In this document: one piece after another, positions 26,801 to 36,687 of the stretch
Numbering within the stretch: position 1 is the stretch's first letter
Layout of the letters: each line of letters opens with the position of its first letter
From: Acidobacteriota bacterium
GTDB taxonomy: Bacteria > Acidobacteriota > Blastocatellia > Pyrinomonadales > Pyrinomonadaceae
DNA length: 64,000 nucleotides
Assembly: GCA_016713675.1 (NCBI GenBank)
Contig: JADJOS010000001.1
Coordinates: 930,001-994,000, forward strand
Direction of reading: 5' to 3'
The notes under the pieces: model-generated
Told to the model about the DNA's origin: nothing
Databases searched by the model: none
What the model saw: the letters and a program-made list of their open reading frames with translations, nothing else
Position numbers and translations under genes: made by a program

Positions 26801-27699
26801 CCGGACGTCAGGATCTGAATCTCTCGTCAGCCAACGGAACTTTCATCAATTTCGAGGCCCGCGTACCTATCCTCGGGTTCAACGTTCCTGAGGCACTGCT
26901 CCTCCAGTCAAGAGGCTCGTCAAACTATCACGGCGGCCAGTTTAGCCTGACAAAGCGGCTTTCCAAAGGCCTGCAATTCAACGTCGCGTATACCTTCTCA
27001 AAATCGATCGACACGATGTCCACCGATCCGGGAAGCACAGCCGGCAGCGGCAAGCCTGACGTTCCGAACAGCGGTTTCATCGCCCAGGGCGACTCGCGTA
27101 ATCTCGAGAACAACCGAGCACTCTCCGATTTTGACCGCACGCATCGGTTCTCGACAAATTTTGTTTGGGAGATCCCGACCGGTGGTATGAAAAGCCGTTG
27201 GGTCAACGGTTGGTCCGTTTCGGGCTTCTTCCAGGCTCAATCCGGAACACCGTTCACGGTATTCGCTTCGGAGCCCGAAATTGCCAATGTCTCGCAGCTG
27301 ACAAGCACGACTCGCGGAGCAGGCGGTATCTATCGCCCGGGATTTGGACGGCCGAATATCAATTGCACCGCCGATCAAGCGGTCTCAACCGGCACAACGA
27401 ACAATCTCGCGGTTATCAACAGCAGTTGTTTTTCATCGGCATTTGGTCAGTTCGGCAATCTCGGCCGTAACACTTTTCGCGGATCGATGCAGAAACGGTT
27501 TGATATGAGTTTTGCCAAAAATACGCAGATCAACGAACGCATGAGTTTTGAACTCGGATTCGATATGTTCAACGTATTTAACACGGTCAATCTCGCAAAC
27601 CCGAACTCGGACCTCCAGGATTCGGTCGATTTCGGCGTCATCACCAACACTGTCGGCGGCCCTCGCGTCGGTCAGTTTAGAGCTAAGTTCAGGTTCTAA
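23861..27699 (+). pseudogene. Oar-like TonB-dependent receptor, broken by a -1 shift at an A-run
   Basis: Frame one (ATG 23861, AGGAG upstream) carries a signal peptide ending AFAQ, a carboxypeptidase-regulatory domain (~25-115), a plug domain and the first barrel strands, including GRSGGGNFQLVTKSGGN and GGPIVKDRFFFFGGYQYT. After the six-A run at 25899-25904 the homologous sequence continues in the next frame (NGRIGNFDLEPYLP.. NNFAPRIGVAYAVNDKLVFRGGYGIFYDR) and ends KFRF, a normal barrel end with terminal Phe. One added A restores a ~1279-residue receptor, normal for the family. Such receptors import large substrates across the outer membrane and are abundant in Acidobacteriota. Probably an indel error in a homopolymer. 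Confidence 0.9.
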
Positions 27700-27723
27700 T
27701 TCAAGGGGAAACAAGGGGGACTC

Positions 27724-27764
27724 AAAGCTGTCCGGAGACGAAAGTTTCCGGACAGCTTTTTTTT
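27724..27764 (+). terminator. Strong intrinsic terminator after TonB receptor
   Basis: AAAGCTGTCCGGA pairs perfectly with TCCGGACAGCTTT around GACGAAAGT, followed by TTTTTC. The T-tract abuts the stop codon of the convergent DHA2 gene. Confidence 0.92.
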
Positions 27765-29236
27765 CAGCAGCCAACCCACGGTTCGAGTTCAGCGGCATTT
27801 GCCTGCCGCAAATGTGCACGGCTGAAATATGCAATGACGATAGCAGCGGCGATCAGTGCGGCCGCAACAGCGAATGTGGCCCGCAAACCGGCGGCAATTG
27901 CTTCCGATTCGGCAGAAGCCGGATCGGTCGCCGCCGAAGCTGCCGCAAAAATTGCTCCCATCGCGGATGCACCCGTGATGAGCCCGAGATTGCGGGATAG
28001 ACTGAGCATGCCTGAAATGGTTCCTCGCTGTTCGGCTTTGATTCCCGTCATGATAGCGGTGTTATTGGCCGCCTGAAAGAGAGCATAACTGGCTGTGATC
28101 ACGATGATCGGTGCAATGTATCCGCCAATGCCGAAGCTCGCGGGTAAGGTCGAAAGTGCCAATGAGCCTGTCACAATTCCGGCGAGCCCGATAATGGTCA
28201 TACGCGGCGGGCCAAAGCGGTCAACAATGCGGCCGGCCGGCACGCCGGCGATCGCCGCGACCAGCGGCCCGGCCGACAGAGCGAGCCCGACCATAGCCGT
28301 TTCAAGCCCGAGTCCCCGCGAGAGATAGAACGGCCCGACGACCAATGTTGCCATCATTACCGTCGAAACGATAGCGCTCATCGCAAGGCCGCCGCTCAGC
28401 ACCGGATCGCGAAACAACGCCAATCTTATCAGCGGCGAAACCGCTTTTGCCTGCGAGACCCAAAACAACAGACCTCCGACAACGGCCGACGTCAGCAACG
28501 CGATATTGAGCGGCCCAAAGCTCCCGTGCCCCAGCGTCATTGCGAGAGCATACGCCGCAAGCGACAGGCCGAGCAGTATTGTGCCCAAATGGTCGAAGGC
28601 GGGCCGATCCTTCGTCGGATCATATCGATCGGCCGCAAGGAAACGTCGTGCCAGCAAAAAATTGACAATTCCAAGCGGCACATTGACGAGGAATATCATC
28701 CGCCAGCCAAATCCCTTCATAAAAATGCCGCCGATCGAAGGCCCGAGCGTTGTGCCGATCGCGGACATCGTCCCCAGCAGGCCCATCGCGTTGCCGGTCC
28801 TTTCCTTCGGAACCGCCTCGCCTGCGAGTGCCACCGCCAGTGCCATCATGATGGCGGCACCGACTCCTTGCAGAGCACGCCCGGCGATCAACAGCGGCAG
28901 CGTAGGGGCGATGCCGCACAACAGCGATGCCGCGGTGAACAGGCCGATCCCGTAAAGCAGCAACTTTCGCCTACCGACGATATCGCCGAGCCGGCCGACG
29001 CTGACGATCATTGTGGTGATAGCGAGCAAATATGCGAGTACGATCCACTGAACCTGCTGAAACGACGATCCGAATGTCTGCATCAGCGTCGGCAGACCGG
29101 CATTGGCAATGCTCGTATCCAGCGACGGCATCAGCATCGAAAGCGAAAGGCTCGCCAGAGCCCAACGTGCGGAAGCAGATAGTGGTATCGGTCCCGTTCC
29201 GGCGTGATCTTGTTCTTTGGTCTTTGTCTTCATCAT
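27764..29236 (-). CDS. MFS transporter, DHA2 (EmrB/QacA, 14-helix) family
   Basis: 490 residues, ~14 hydrophobic segments. Conserved motifs: LDTSIANAGLPTL in helix 1 (DHA2 motif D1), GRLGDIVGRRKLL (motif A) and GRALQGVGAAIMMALAVAL with the antiporter motif-C-like LGTMSAIGTTLGPSIGG. Exports drugs or toxic metabolites by proton antiport. Divergent from the LysR gene 94 nt away, a classic regulator-exporter arrangement. The pair is visibly more GC-rich than its surroundings (one 60-base line here hand-counts to 68%), suggesting acquisition. Confidence 0.93.
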   Translation of the reverse strand: MMKTKTKEQDHAGTGPIPLSASARWALASLSLSMLMPSLDTSIANAGLPTLMQTFGSSFQQVQWIVLAYLLAITTMIVSVGRLGDIVGRRKLLLYGIGLFTAASLLCGIAPTLPLLIAGRALQGVGAAIMMALAVALAGEAVPKERTGNAMGLLGTMSAIGTTLGPSIGGIFMKGFGWRMIFLVNVPLGIVNFLLARRFLAADRYDPTKDRPAFDHLGTILLGLSLAAYALAMTLGHGSFGPLNIALLTSAVVGGLLFWVSQAKAVSPLIRLALFRDPVLSGGLAMSAIVSTVMMATLVVGPFYLSRGLGLETAMVGLALSAGPLVAAIAGVPAGRIVDRFGPPRMTIIGLAGIVTGSLALSTLPASFGIGGYIAPIIVITASYALFQAANNTAIMTGIKAEQRGTISGMLSLSRNLGLITGASAMGAIFAAASAATDPASAESEAIAAGLRATFAVAAALIAAAIVIAYFSRAHLRQANAAELEPWVGC

Positions 29237-29329
29237 AAATCCACTATATCTGTTTCACAGATATGGCGGAAGACGCACGAGTTGCACTATATGATTGCGT
29301 TTGACGCTATGTAAGGATATGATCGACGA

Positions 29330-30241
29330 ATGGCTGATCCGGATCTCAACCTGCTTTACACGCTTGATGCTGTGCTTGCCGAAGGAAGTGTCGTCGGAGC
29401 GGCCCGGCGCCTGCGGCTCAGCCCGTCGGCGATGAGCCGTGCGTTGGCACGCCTTCGCGAGACGACCGGCGATCCGCTGCTCGTCAGGGCCGGCCGCGGC
29501 CTGGTCCCTACTCCGCGTGCGATCGAGCTCAGCAAAATTGTCGGACAGCTCGCACAGGACGCCAAGTCGGCATTGTGCCCGGCGGAGACGCCGGATCTCA
29601 GACAGCTCGTCAGGACATTCACACTGAGAACGAGCGAGGGTTTTGTCGACAACTTCGGCCCCGATCTTATCGCTCGAGTCGGTGACGAAGCTCCCGGCGT
29701 GCGGCTCTGCTTCGTGCAGAAGCCGGACAAAGAGAGCACGTCGCTACGCGAAGCTGAGGTCGATCTCGAGACCGGCGTCGTGGGAAACGATACTGGCCCC
29801 GAGTTGCGGGCACAGGCGTTGTTTCGCGACCGTCTGATAGGTGTCGTACGGCCGGGGCATGCGCTGAGCAAAGGCAAGGTCACCCCGAAACGCTATGCCG
29901 CAGGCCGTCACATCAGCGTTTCTCGCCGCGGCATTGCCAAAGGGCCGATCGACGAAAGATTGGAGCCGTTTCGCCTCGAACGTGAGATAGTAACGATCGT
30001 CAGCGGCTTTGCCACAGCGATCTCATTGGCCCGCTTCTCCGATCTGATCGCCACCGTCCCGGAACGCCACACCGGAAATCTCCGCAGCGGAATGCACAGT
30101 TTCGCACTTCCGGTTACGGTTCCCGAATTCACGGTTTCGCTGCTCTGGCACCCGCGGCTCGACGCCGACCCCGCCCACCGCTGGCTTCGGGCCATCGTGA
30201 TCGAAACGTGCGCAGCCAATAGCAAGAACGGTCCGAAGTAG
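29330..30241 (+). CDS. LysR-family transcriptional regulator
   Basis: 303 residues. The N-terminal winged helix-turn-helix is LNLLYTLDAVLAEGSVVGAARRLRLSPSAMSRALARLRE, followed by the LTTR linker RAIELSKIVGQL and a periplasmic-binding-like effector domain (~95-295). It most resembles the NodD/PcpR-type branch beginning PDLNLL. Presumably controls the divergent DHA2 exporter from the 93-nt intergenic region, and itself. Hand-counted GC of one 60-base line is about 77%, far above the window average. Confidence 0.94.
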   Translation: MADPDLNLLYTLDAVLAEGSVVGAARRLRLSPSAMSRALARLRETTGDPLLVRAGRGLVPTPRAIELSKIVGQLAQDAKSALCPAETPDLRQLVRTFTLRTSEGFVDNFGPDLIARVGDEAPGVRLCFVQKPDKESTSLREAEVDLETGVVGNDTGPELRAQALFRDRLIGVVRPGHALSKGKVTPKRYAAGRHISVSRRGIAKGPIDERLEPFRLEREIVTIVSGFATAISLARFSDLIATVPERHTGNLRSGMHSFALPVTVPEFTVSLLWHPRLDADPAHRWLRAIVIETCAANSKNGPK

Positions 30242-30449
30242 CGGGACCCTTTGCAGTTAGGAACCTCGACCGCAATCCGGGGCATCCTCATTGCCGGTCA
30301 CGTCCGTACCCTTCCAACGAGATCTTTTTTTCGGATATCCGCTAAGGATGGTCAGATCTTGTCTTTACTACGCCCCGATCGACACTGTGGTAATGTGTGC
30401 AAAAGGGCATCTTCTAGGATCCCGCGGTGCGCCGGTTGAGGTACCAATT

Positions 30450-32336
30450 ATGAAGATCCGGGAATTAAAAATATTTTTCATCTTGATCGCAATGACCGCG
30501 GGCGGACTTTTTTCTTCGGAGGCACGCGGAACTTCTCCGGTTTCCGGTGGATTCTCAAATTCTCGGTCTTCGGCCGTAGACTCGGCCATAGCGGCCGTTC
30601 AGGTTCCGCCGTTGTGGACTCGAGGCGGCGTTTTTGCCGGAAGCGACGGTATCGGGCAGGCAGGACGGATGAGTGTCGACCTATCCGGGAACATTGCTAT
30701 CGTTTCAGGCCCGGCCTTCGGACGGGATCTTGCAGTTACGTCCTATACTTCTGAAGGTGTTTTGCGTTGGACCCGAACGATCATACCGCTCGCGGGTACA
30801 TTCGTCGGCGATTGGATCGTTTCCTCACCAAACGGCGACATTACAGCTCTCGGACGGTCACTTACGTCAAGCGGGCTCACGAGTCACGTTGTTGTCGTGC
30901 ATTATTCATCTGACGGAACATTTCAGTGGCGCGTCGATTCGACCAGTACGATTCTGACTGTCGGGCGGCTGCTCGTGGATGCAGGTGGAAACGTCTACTT
31001 CAGCTACAATTCGATACTTTATAAATACAGTCCAGCCGGGGTACGACTCTGGTCGGCGAGCACATCAGTGCGAGATGCGGCGGCATCGATAAGCCCTGAC
31101 GGAGCGGACGTTATCCTGGCGGGTGCGTTAGGCGGTAATTGGAGCGTGACCGCATTTGACACGGGCACAGGAACACGCCGTTGGCTGACCACCAGTGCCG
31201 AAGGCACAGCGGCGAGCGATCTGGTCGTTGACGCAGAACGCATATACGTCGCCGGCCAGGGAACGACCGGTGTCGGAACACCTGCGATCACTCAGTGGCT
31301 AACGGTGATCGCTTATGACCGAGTGACCGGAGCAAAGATCTGGCGAACCGATAAGCGGCCGTCCGACAGTACCGGTGCGGCAGGGGGGCGGATCGCCCGA
31401 GCCCTCGATGGCAGTCTCGTCGTGACCGGCCATGCTACACGCGGATTTTTAGATTGGTACACGGCGGCGCTAAATGCGAACGGAACCGTTCGATGGGAAG
31501 CGGTACGTGACGGCGGGCTCAACACTGACGAGATCCCGAGCGGCATAATCGCCATGGCCAACGGCACGACAGTAGTGACCGGCCGAGGAGGCCCGACCCT
31601 GCCGGGAGGATTCTGGCCCGGCTATACCGTCGGTTATGGTCCGACCGGCGTTCTTTTGTGGGAAGGCCGTTCACAACAGGCAACGGTCTGGGCGTCTGCC
31701 CTGCCTAACGGCGACGTCTGTGCGACAGGCGGCTATGACGCACTTATCACTTGCTTCAGGCCGGGAGGCATCTTTACGCCTCTGGAACCGGTCGCCGTGA
31801 TGACGGTGACGCCGTCATCCGGCACGTCTCCGCTGAATGTGGCTTTTAACGGGAGCGGATCGATCGCAGGCGGCAGCCCGATCGTGTCATGGGCATGGGA
31901 TTTTGGCGACGGCTCTACCGGCAGCGGAGCTCAGACGTCACACATTTATACGACACCCGGAACGTATATTGCGTCCCTCACCGTCACTGACATGCTCGGC
32001 GTAACGAGCCTGCCGGTGAACCGTTCGATCTTGGTAAATGCACCGAACGTCGAGGCACCGTCTGCTCCGACGGCAGTTGGCCGCACGCCAACCTCTATCC
32101 GCCTCGCTTGGACCAACGGTGCGACCGTTCAATCCGAAGTAAGGATCGAACGATGCAGAGGCTCGAACTGCGCGGATTTCGCCGAGGTCGCCGTCGTCGC
32201 GGGAACCGCGACCGGTTACATAAATATCGGATTGACTCCGGGGACGTACAGATATCGGGTGAGGGCATTTAATTCACCGATATTCTCAGCATATTCGAAC
32301 ATTGCGAAAGCGGCGACCGTCAAGAAAAGTAATTGA
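30450..32336 (+). CDS. Secreted protein with PQQ/beta-propeller-like repeats, PKD and fibronectin type III domains
   Basis: 628 residues from the ATG at 30450, with GAGG a few bases upstream; the longer open frame from 30291 lacks a site and signal. Signal peptide ~1-27. Residues ~50-440 contain repeated strands with W-rich turns (GVLRWTRT, DGTFQWRVD, GVRLWSAS, GAKIWRTD, NGTVRWEA, GVLLWEG), a beta-propeller pattern. Residues ~450-540 are a PKD domain with SWAWDFGDGSTGSG; the last ~85 are Fn3-like. Likely extracellular, possibly binding polysaccharide or protein. No enzymatic motif seen. Confidence 0.8.
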   Translation: MKIRELKIFFILIAMTAGGLFSSEARGTSPVSGGFSNSRSSAVDSAIAAVQVPPLWTRGGVFAGSDGIGQAGRMSVDLSGNIAIVSGPAFGRDLAVTSYTSEGVLRWTRTIIPLAGTFVGDWIVSSPNGDITALGRSLTSSGLTSHVVVVHYSSDGTFQWRVDSTSTILTVGRLLVDAGGNVYFSYNSILYKYSPAGVRLWSASTSVRDAAASISPDGADVILAGALGGNWSVTAFDTGTGTRRWLTTSAEGTAASDLVVDAERIYVAGQGTTGVGTPAITQWLTVIAYDRVTGAKIWRTDKRPSDSTGAAGGRIARALDGSLVVTGHATRGFLDWYTAALNANGTVRWEAVRDGGLNTDEIPSGIIAMANGTTVVTGRGGPTLPGGFWPGYTVGYGPTGVLLWEGRSQQATVWASALPNGDVCATGGYDALITCFRPGGIFTPLEPVAVMTVTPSSGTSPLNVAFNGSGSIAGGSPIVSWAWDFGDGSTGSGAQTSHIYTTPGTYIASLTVTDMLGVTSLPVNRSILVNAPNVEAPSAPTAVGRTPTSIRLAWTNGATVQSEVRIERCRGSNCADFAEVAVVAGTATGYINIGLTPGTYRYRVRAFNSPIFSAYSNIAKAATVKKSN

Positions 32337-32700
32337 TAGGAATTTCGATCTCCCAAATCTGTCCGCTGTCCGCCGGGAAGAAGATCGATCTCGAAAGGTG
32401 GTTATGATGCAAATTTCGTCGCCCGAGACAATATCACTGTGATCGCTGACCTCATAATACAGATCTTGGTCGAACTCATCGGAGAGGTTGGGAAGGCGAG
32501 GCAGCCTCTTCCGCCGGGAACCCGCAAGAACGCTGCAGCTCGCGAACACTTTCCCTAAGATCGATCCGGAATTTAGTCGGCGTCATCACCACGGGCAAAC
32601 TGGTCGATGTCGTCACACTCTTCGTCAACGGTCCCGACGCTGTCTCTCCCAATATTCGCCAAAAAACTATGCTCGTGACACGTTCGCAGGCGGAAAATCG
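32337..32700. other. Intergenic stretch without a supported gene
   Basis: Between the PKD/Fn3 gene and the 148-bp repeat. One plus-strand frame reads NLVGVITTGKLVDVVTLFVN and onward to about 32746, which could be the worn end of a protein-coding gene, but it has no start, no ribosome site and no recognisable family. No terminator of good quality follows the Fn3 gene. Confidence 0.4.
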
Positions 32701-32848
32701 ATTGTCGCTGACCCCGTTTTTTATTGTCGCAGGCCCCTAAAACATTGTCGCCAGGCCCCTTAAAAACTGTGGCAGAACGCATTTTTACGGCATTTTCATC
32801 AATTTTGTTGATAAAATTGTGGTACGTACCACAATTCGAACGCGCGGC
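32701..32848 (+). repeat. Long repeat copy A (inverted partner at 41983-42131)
   Basis: About 148 bp, more than 90% identical by eye to the reverse complement of 41983-42131. Outer half: successive ATTGTCGC units about 21-23 bp apart (ATTGTCGCTGACCCCG, ATTGTCGCAGGCCCC, ATTGTCGCCAGGCCCC, then the degenerate ACTGTGGCAGAACGC). Inner half: CATTTTCATCAATTTTG, a 22-bp perfect palindrome with core TTGTGGTACGTACCACAA (32815-32836) and ATTCGAACGCGCGGC. The direct subrepeats resemble transposase-binding arrays at ends of Mu/Tn7/Tn5053-type elements. Confidence 0.85.
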
Positions 32849-32894
32849 AAAAAATACACAGTTGGTCTTCCCACAAAAGTGGTGTGAAAGAGCA

Positions 32895-34982
32895 CTACTT
32901 TACGACGGACGCAGTCTTTTCTTTCGGATCGTACGGCGTCGCCTGATAGCGTTTGACCGCTTCCTGCGCATTGTCGTAATCGTCACCGAGTTTTTGGGCA
33001 CGGCTATACGCACTGCTCGCTCGTGTGCGGTCACCCTTGCCGTCATAGGCGTTACCCATTTTTATGTTTGCCCAAACGCCGAGCCACGACGGATTGAGAT
33101 TGCCGCTAAGGGCCGCTTTGAAATTATCGATGGCGAGGTCGTAGTTCCGTTGTTCGAGGAAAAGCAACCCGAGGTGATAATAGATCCACGAATTCGACCG
33201 GTCCAGCTTTAGAGCTGCCTCGAACTGCTGCTGTGCCTCGACATAGTTGCCGTCCTTAAATTGCTCGATGCCGCGTCGGGCGATGGACGAGACTCGCAGG
33301 TCAGGTGATATGCGAAGCAGCTTGTAATTGGGGTCGAGGACCACGGTGAGGGGTTTGCCGGCTGATTCGATATTAAAATCGGCACTGGCGTCGTCGATCT
33401 GGATAGTTTCGGTCTTGAGGCCCGATTCGCCCTCCGAGCGAAGCTGAACGTCGATCGGGAGACGAAGATTGTCGTAATTCTGCTTTACTGTACCCCGGGC
33501 GATAAACTTGCCGCCGCGAGTTCGCAATATCTGATAATCAGTTTCAAACTCGGGCACGCCGGTGCTCTCGACCCAACGGGCAAAAAAGTAACGCAGATCA
33601 CTGCCGTTTATCTTTGAAGCCAACTTCTCAAAATCGTCGATCGACGCACTCTTGCCTCGATTCTCCGCTAGAAAGGTCCTCAGCAATTGGTCAAATTTAT
33701 CGGCTCCCATTGTATCGCGAAGCAGCTTGTAGACGAACGCCCCCTTTGCGTACATGATGTATTGATACGCGACGGACTGGTCGTCAAGATTAGCCGGAAC
33801 CCGCAACAGTGACGCGGTTTGTTCGAACGTCAGCGACTTTTCCAGCAGTTCGCGACGTATTGCATCGAGCTTGGCTCCGTCCAGTTTGCCTTCGCGAAGC
33901 GAGAACGCGCTGTACTCAGCCAAACCTTGTGAAAGCCAAGCGTCGTCAAATGATTTCAGGCCGACGGTCAATCCCCACCACTGATAGCCGGCCTCGCGTT
34001 CGAGACGTTCGGTCGTGATCTCGCGGGCCTCTTCGAACTGGCGGTTGGCGATAAAGAGCATTCCGAGTGATGAATAAAAATCGAGGCTCTCGTCATCGAT
34101 CTGAGCGACAACCAGCCGTTTTCCGGCATCAGGCGGGCCAAAGCGTTTAGTATAGGCAGCAAGTGCATTTCCAAGCGTTTCGGCATACCCCGGAACTCGT
34201 GCGTCATTGCCGACACGGGAGTAGAACTGGAGCTCGTACTCGCCGAATTTCAGTGTCTTGGCGATGTATTTGCCGTAAGCGAAATTGCCTATGAGTGCCG
34301 GTTTCGCCTGCACAAAACGAAATTTATTGCCGGAGGTCGCTACGCTCTGGTCGCTATAGCCCACAAGCTGCAGGCCCTGAGGCAATGTGATCGTTATATC
34401 CGAAGTCGCCCGGTCAGCGGCGTAATCGTGAAATGGGAACCAGCGAGCCGCATACATCAGGTATCCATTCGGATCTCCAACATAAGCAAGACGTTTATTT
34501 AACAGCGGACCGCCGGCCGCAGTGTCAAGAACCCCACTGTATTTGAACCGCAGCACGACCGGCGAACTTTTTGACACGGTGTCGCCAAGGTCGATCCGCA
34601 CACTCGGGCCGATGTCTGACACCCCTGCCTGATCCTGAACGAATGTTATTGAACTTTGAGGTGTTGCCGCGGGTTTTGGCTGAGGCCTAACGCCGGATTT
34701 CGGGCCCGATGCCATCGGCACCGGGATCGATCCGATCCGTGTGATCGATTCGATCTTAAGGGAACCGTTAAGTTCGAAAGACACGCTCCGAGTATCTTCG
34801 AGCGGTGTAAAAGCGACATCGACGGTCGCGTTGAGGCGTCGTTCCGATGGTACTAGCGTGACGTCCATTACATAATTGGTCACGTCAAAAGGCGTTCGTT
34901 TTGCAGTCTGTCCAAAACCGGTGATCGAAACAATGGTCAAAACTATCGCCGCTAAAGGTACGTTTCGGATGATCTTCTTCAT
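32895..34982 (-). CDS. M1 peptidase-like protein with C-terminal TPRs, zinc site degenerate
   Basis: 695 residues from ATG 34982 (MKKIIRNV..), signal peptide ending GFGQ. The fold is that of M1 aminopeptidases: N-terminal beta domain, then EREAGYQWWGLTVGLKSFDDAWLSQGLAEYS at the catalytic site, then a helical region and TPR-like repeats (~575-680: GIEQFKDGNYVEAQQQFEAALKLD and two more). The canonical HExxHQWWG is REAGYQWWG and the distal zinc ligand Glu in LNEGFAEY is Gln, so all three zinc ligands are lost. Probably not an active zinc peptidase; it may bind peptides or act as a scaffold. Lies just inside repeat copy A. Confidence 0.85.
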   Translation of the reverse strand: MKKIIRNVPLAAIVLTIVSITGFGQTAKRTPFDVTNYVMDVTLVPSERRLNATVDVAFTPLEDTRSVSFELNGSLKIESITRIGSIPVPMASGPKSGVRPQPKPAATPQSSITFVQDQAGVSDIGPSVRIDLGDTVSKSSPVVLRFKYSGVLDTAAGGPLLNKRLAYVGDPNGYLMYAARWFPFHDYAADRATSDITITLPQGLQLVGYSDQSVATSGNKFRFVQAKPALIGNFAYGKYIAKTLKFGEYELQFYSRVGNDARVPGYAETLGNALAAYTKRFGPPDAGKRLVVAQIDDESLDFYSSLGMLFIANRQFEEAREITTERLEREAGYQWWGLTVGLKSFDDAWLSQGLAEYSAFSLREGKLDGAKLDAIRRELLEKSLTFEQTASLLRVPANLDDQSVAYQYIMYAKGAFVYKLLRDTMGADKFDQLLRTFLAENRGKSASIDDFEKLASKINGSDLRYFFARWVESTGVPEFETDYQILRTRGGKFIARGTVKQNYDNLRLPIDVQLRSEGESGLKTETIQIDDASADFNIESAGKPLTVVLDPNYKLLRISPDLRVSSIARRGIEQFKDGNYVEAQQQFEAALKLDRSNSWIYYHLGLLFLEQRNYDLAIDNFKAALSGNLNPSWLGVWANIKMGNAYDGKGDRTRASSAYSRAQKLGDDYDNAQEAVKRYQATPYDPKEKTASVVK

Positions 34983-35052
34983 TTCAAGTGCTCGCAAAAA
35001 CTATCTATATTTCGTGCTCTTTTATGATGTACGCTATTGCGAAATCGTTTGC

Positions 35053-36266
35053 TTATCTGACATATATTGGATTTGAAATAATCCATGGCATCGCATCAAA
35101 GGGGGCTCCCAAGTCGTTCTGGTAAACCTCGACACGGTAAGTGCCGGGCTCGCTTGGAACAAAACTGAGTTCGTTTGACCCTGAGCCGTTTGCGACCTCT
35201 GCCCCGTCTTTGAAAAGCACAAACCTTGCTGATATCGGGCTTGTAGACCTGAGAGTAAGCTTGTTTCCGAGTGAAACGACATCGCCCATATATCCGTTGC
35301 CCTGAGCAGATTCGGCCCAGAACTGAAATCCTGTTGTATCGCCGATTACATCTAGGCCGACAAAATATCGGCCTTGCCTGATATTTTCGATCAGTATCTC
35401 ACGCGACAGCGGTTTGTCGTTTGCGATCAAAACATGTGTTCTTACGATGCCGAACATGGTCGCATAAGGGTCGATCTTTAGAGTGATCCATTTATGTCCG
35501 GCATCGTCGCCAAATAAGTGAAGACCGATGTTCGAGTGTGCATCGGTACCGGAAAACAAGGACGTTTTGCGCGTTGCTGCGGTAACGTCATATTTTGATA
35601 GGTTTGCATCGGGCCGGCGAAATCCACTCGCAAATACCAGTTCCGGATATGCCGAACCGGACCAAATCAGATCGAAGAATGCTACGAAAGGGTTGAGTTG
35701 CTTCGCCGCAGTGTGAAGGCTAAAGACCTCGACGCCGTCAAAACTCGCGTTCCATGATCTTAATTTCTCAGGATAGGTCACCAGCACAAGCCGGTTTTCG
35801 GCATGGAGTTTTTCAATGACCTGTTCGGTCGGCATTCGGGCAAGTCCCGGTGCGTCCGCACTGCCCGGTATCATCAGAAAGCGGTCGGCGTCGCTCGTGT
35901 CGATCTCATTGCCGCCGATGAACAGCGTTTTTCCGAAGGTGCCGTTCAGAGTCAGTGACGACGTGTCATAATTCGGCGAAAAGTGCTCGGTCATCAGGAC
36001 AAAGTCGAGACCGTTCAAGTTTGCCGCTTCTATCAGTTCATCAAATCCCCCGTGCTATGACCTCCAAGGCTGGTATGAGCGTGAATGATGCCCTTGTACT
36101 CAGCGAAATTTGAGTTTGCCGGTTTCGGAGTATTTTGAGAAACAGCAGCTATCTCATCGATCTTTTCGCGAAGTTGGCCGAACTTGTATCGTCGGTAAAC
36201 AAACGGGGCCTGTATCGCGATCAGCGATAGAAATAAAATGATTACGATCTTTTTCAGTACCTTCAT
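35053..36266 (-). pseudogene. PHP-domain phosphoesterase-like protein, broken by a -1 shift at a G-run
   Basis: The first frame (ATG 36266) encodes a membrane-anchor or signal segment (IVIILFLSLIAIQAPFVY) and the first PHP motif IHAHTSLGGHSTG, then reaches a stop (LMN*). The neighbouring frame supplies the exact continuation FDELIEAANLNGLDFVLMTEH and carries on through GNEID, FDGVEVFSLH, LFSGTDAHSN and a C-terminal beta domain to 35053. Adding one G to the five-base run at 36047-36051 joins them into a ~404-residue protein. PHP domains hydrolyse phosphoesters with a trinuclear metal site. Exported location inferred. Confidence 0.85.
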
Positions 36267-36301
36267 TTGCTATTTTTCCAGCTGACCATTGTCACAAATG
36301 A

Positions 36302-36595
36302 TCATGACAGAAAATCAACCGACACAACGCGGTCGGCGATCTCACGGCCCAAGGCCGCGACCTCTTGGTGATCAGGATGAACGGTGTACCGATCGAGCGC
36401 CTCACGGTCGGCAAATGTTGAGACAAGTCCGGTATCGTACGAGCGTTCAAGTTGCAGGATGTCCTCACCGACATTGAGATCGATGATCTCAGGTATCACC
36501 CCGACAAGTGCCAGCAGCCGGGCACGATGTTCGTTTCGGCTCGCTTCGCCAGTCTCCGGTTTATATTTCCAGCAAACTATATGGGTCAACATCAT
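36302..36595 (-). CDS. Dabb (stress-responsive A/B barrel) domain protein
   Basis: 97 residues, a single ferredoxin-like Dabb domain: LTHIVCWKYKPE at the start, IPEIIDLNVGEDILQLERSYDTGLVSTFADREALDRYTVHPDHQEV in the middle and VSVDF at the end. Dabb proteins are small dimeric barrels; some are olivetolic-acid-cyclase-like enzymes or stress proteins, most are uncharacterised. The ATG at 36595 is followed by a second Met; either may be used. Between the PHP gene and the divergent CrtC-like gene. Confidence 0.9.
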   Translation of the reverse strand: MMLTHIVCWKYKPETGEASRNEHRARLLALVGVIPEIIDLNVGEDILQLERSYDTGLVSTFADREALDRYTVHPDHQEVAALGREIADRVVSVDFLS

Positions 36596-36687
36596 TCTAT
36601 TTTCTCATAAACGGTTGAGAATTCTCACTTTCTGTACCGCTTCGCTGAAACTGTTGCGAAAAAATCTGCGAATAGTAAAGTAAGCTT

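Noticed and set aside
32488..32763. Plus-strand frame before repeat A as a gene
   Set aside because: No start signal, no known domain; reading changes sense between frames. Recorded only as a stretch without a supported gene.
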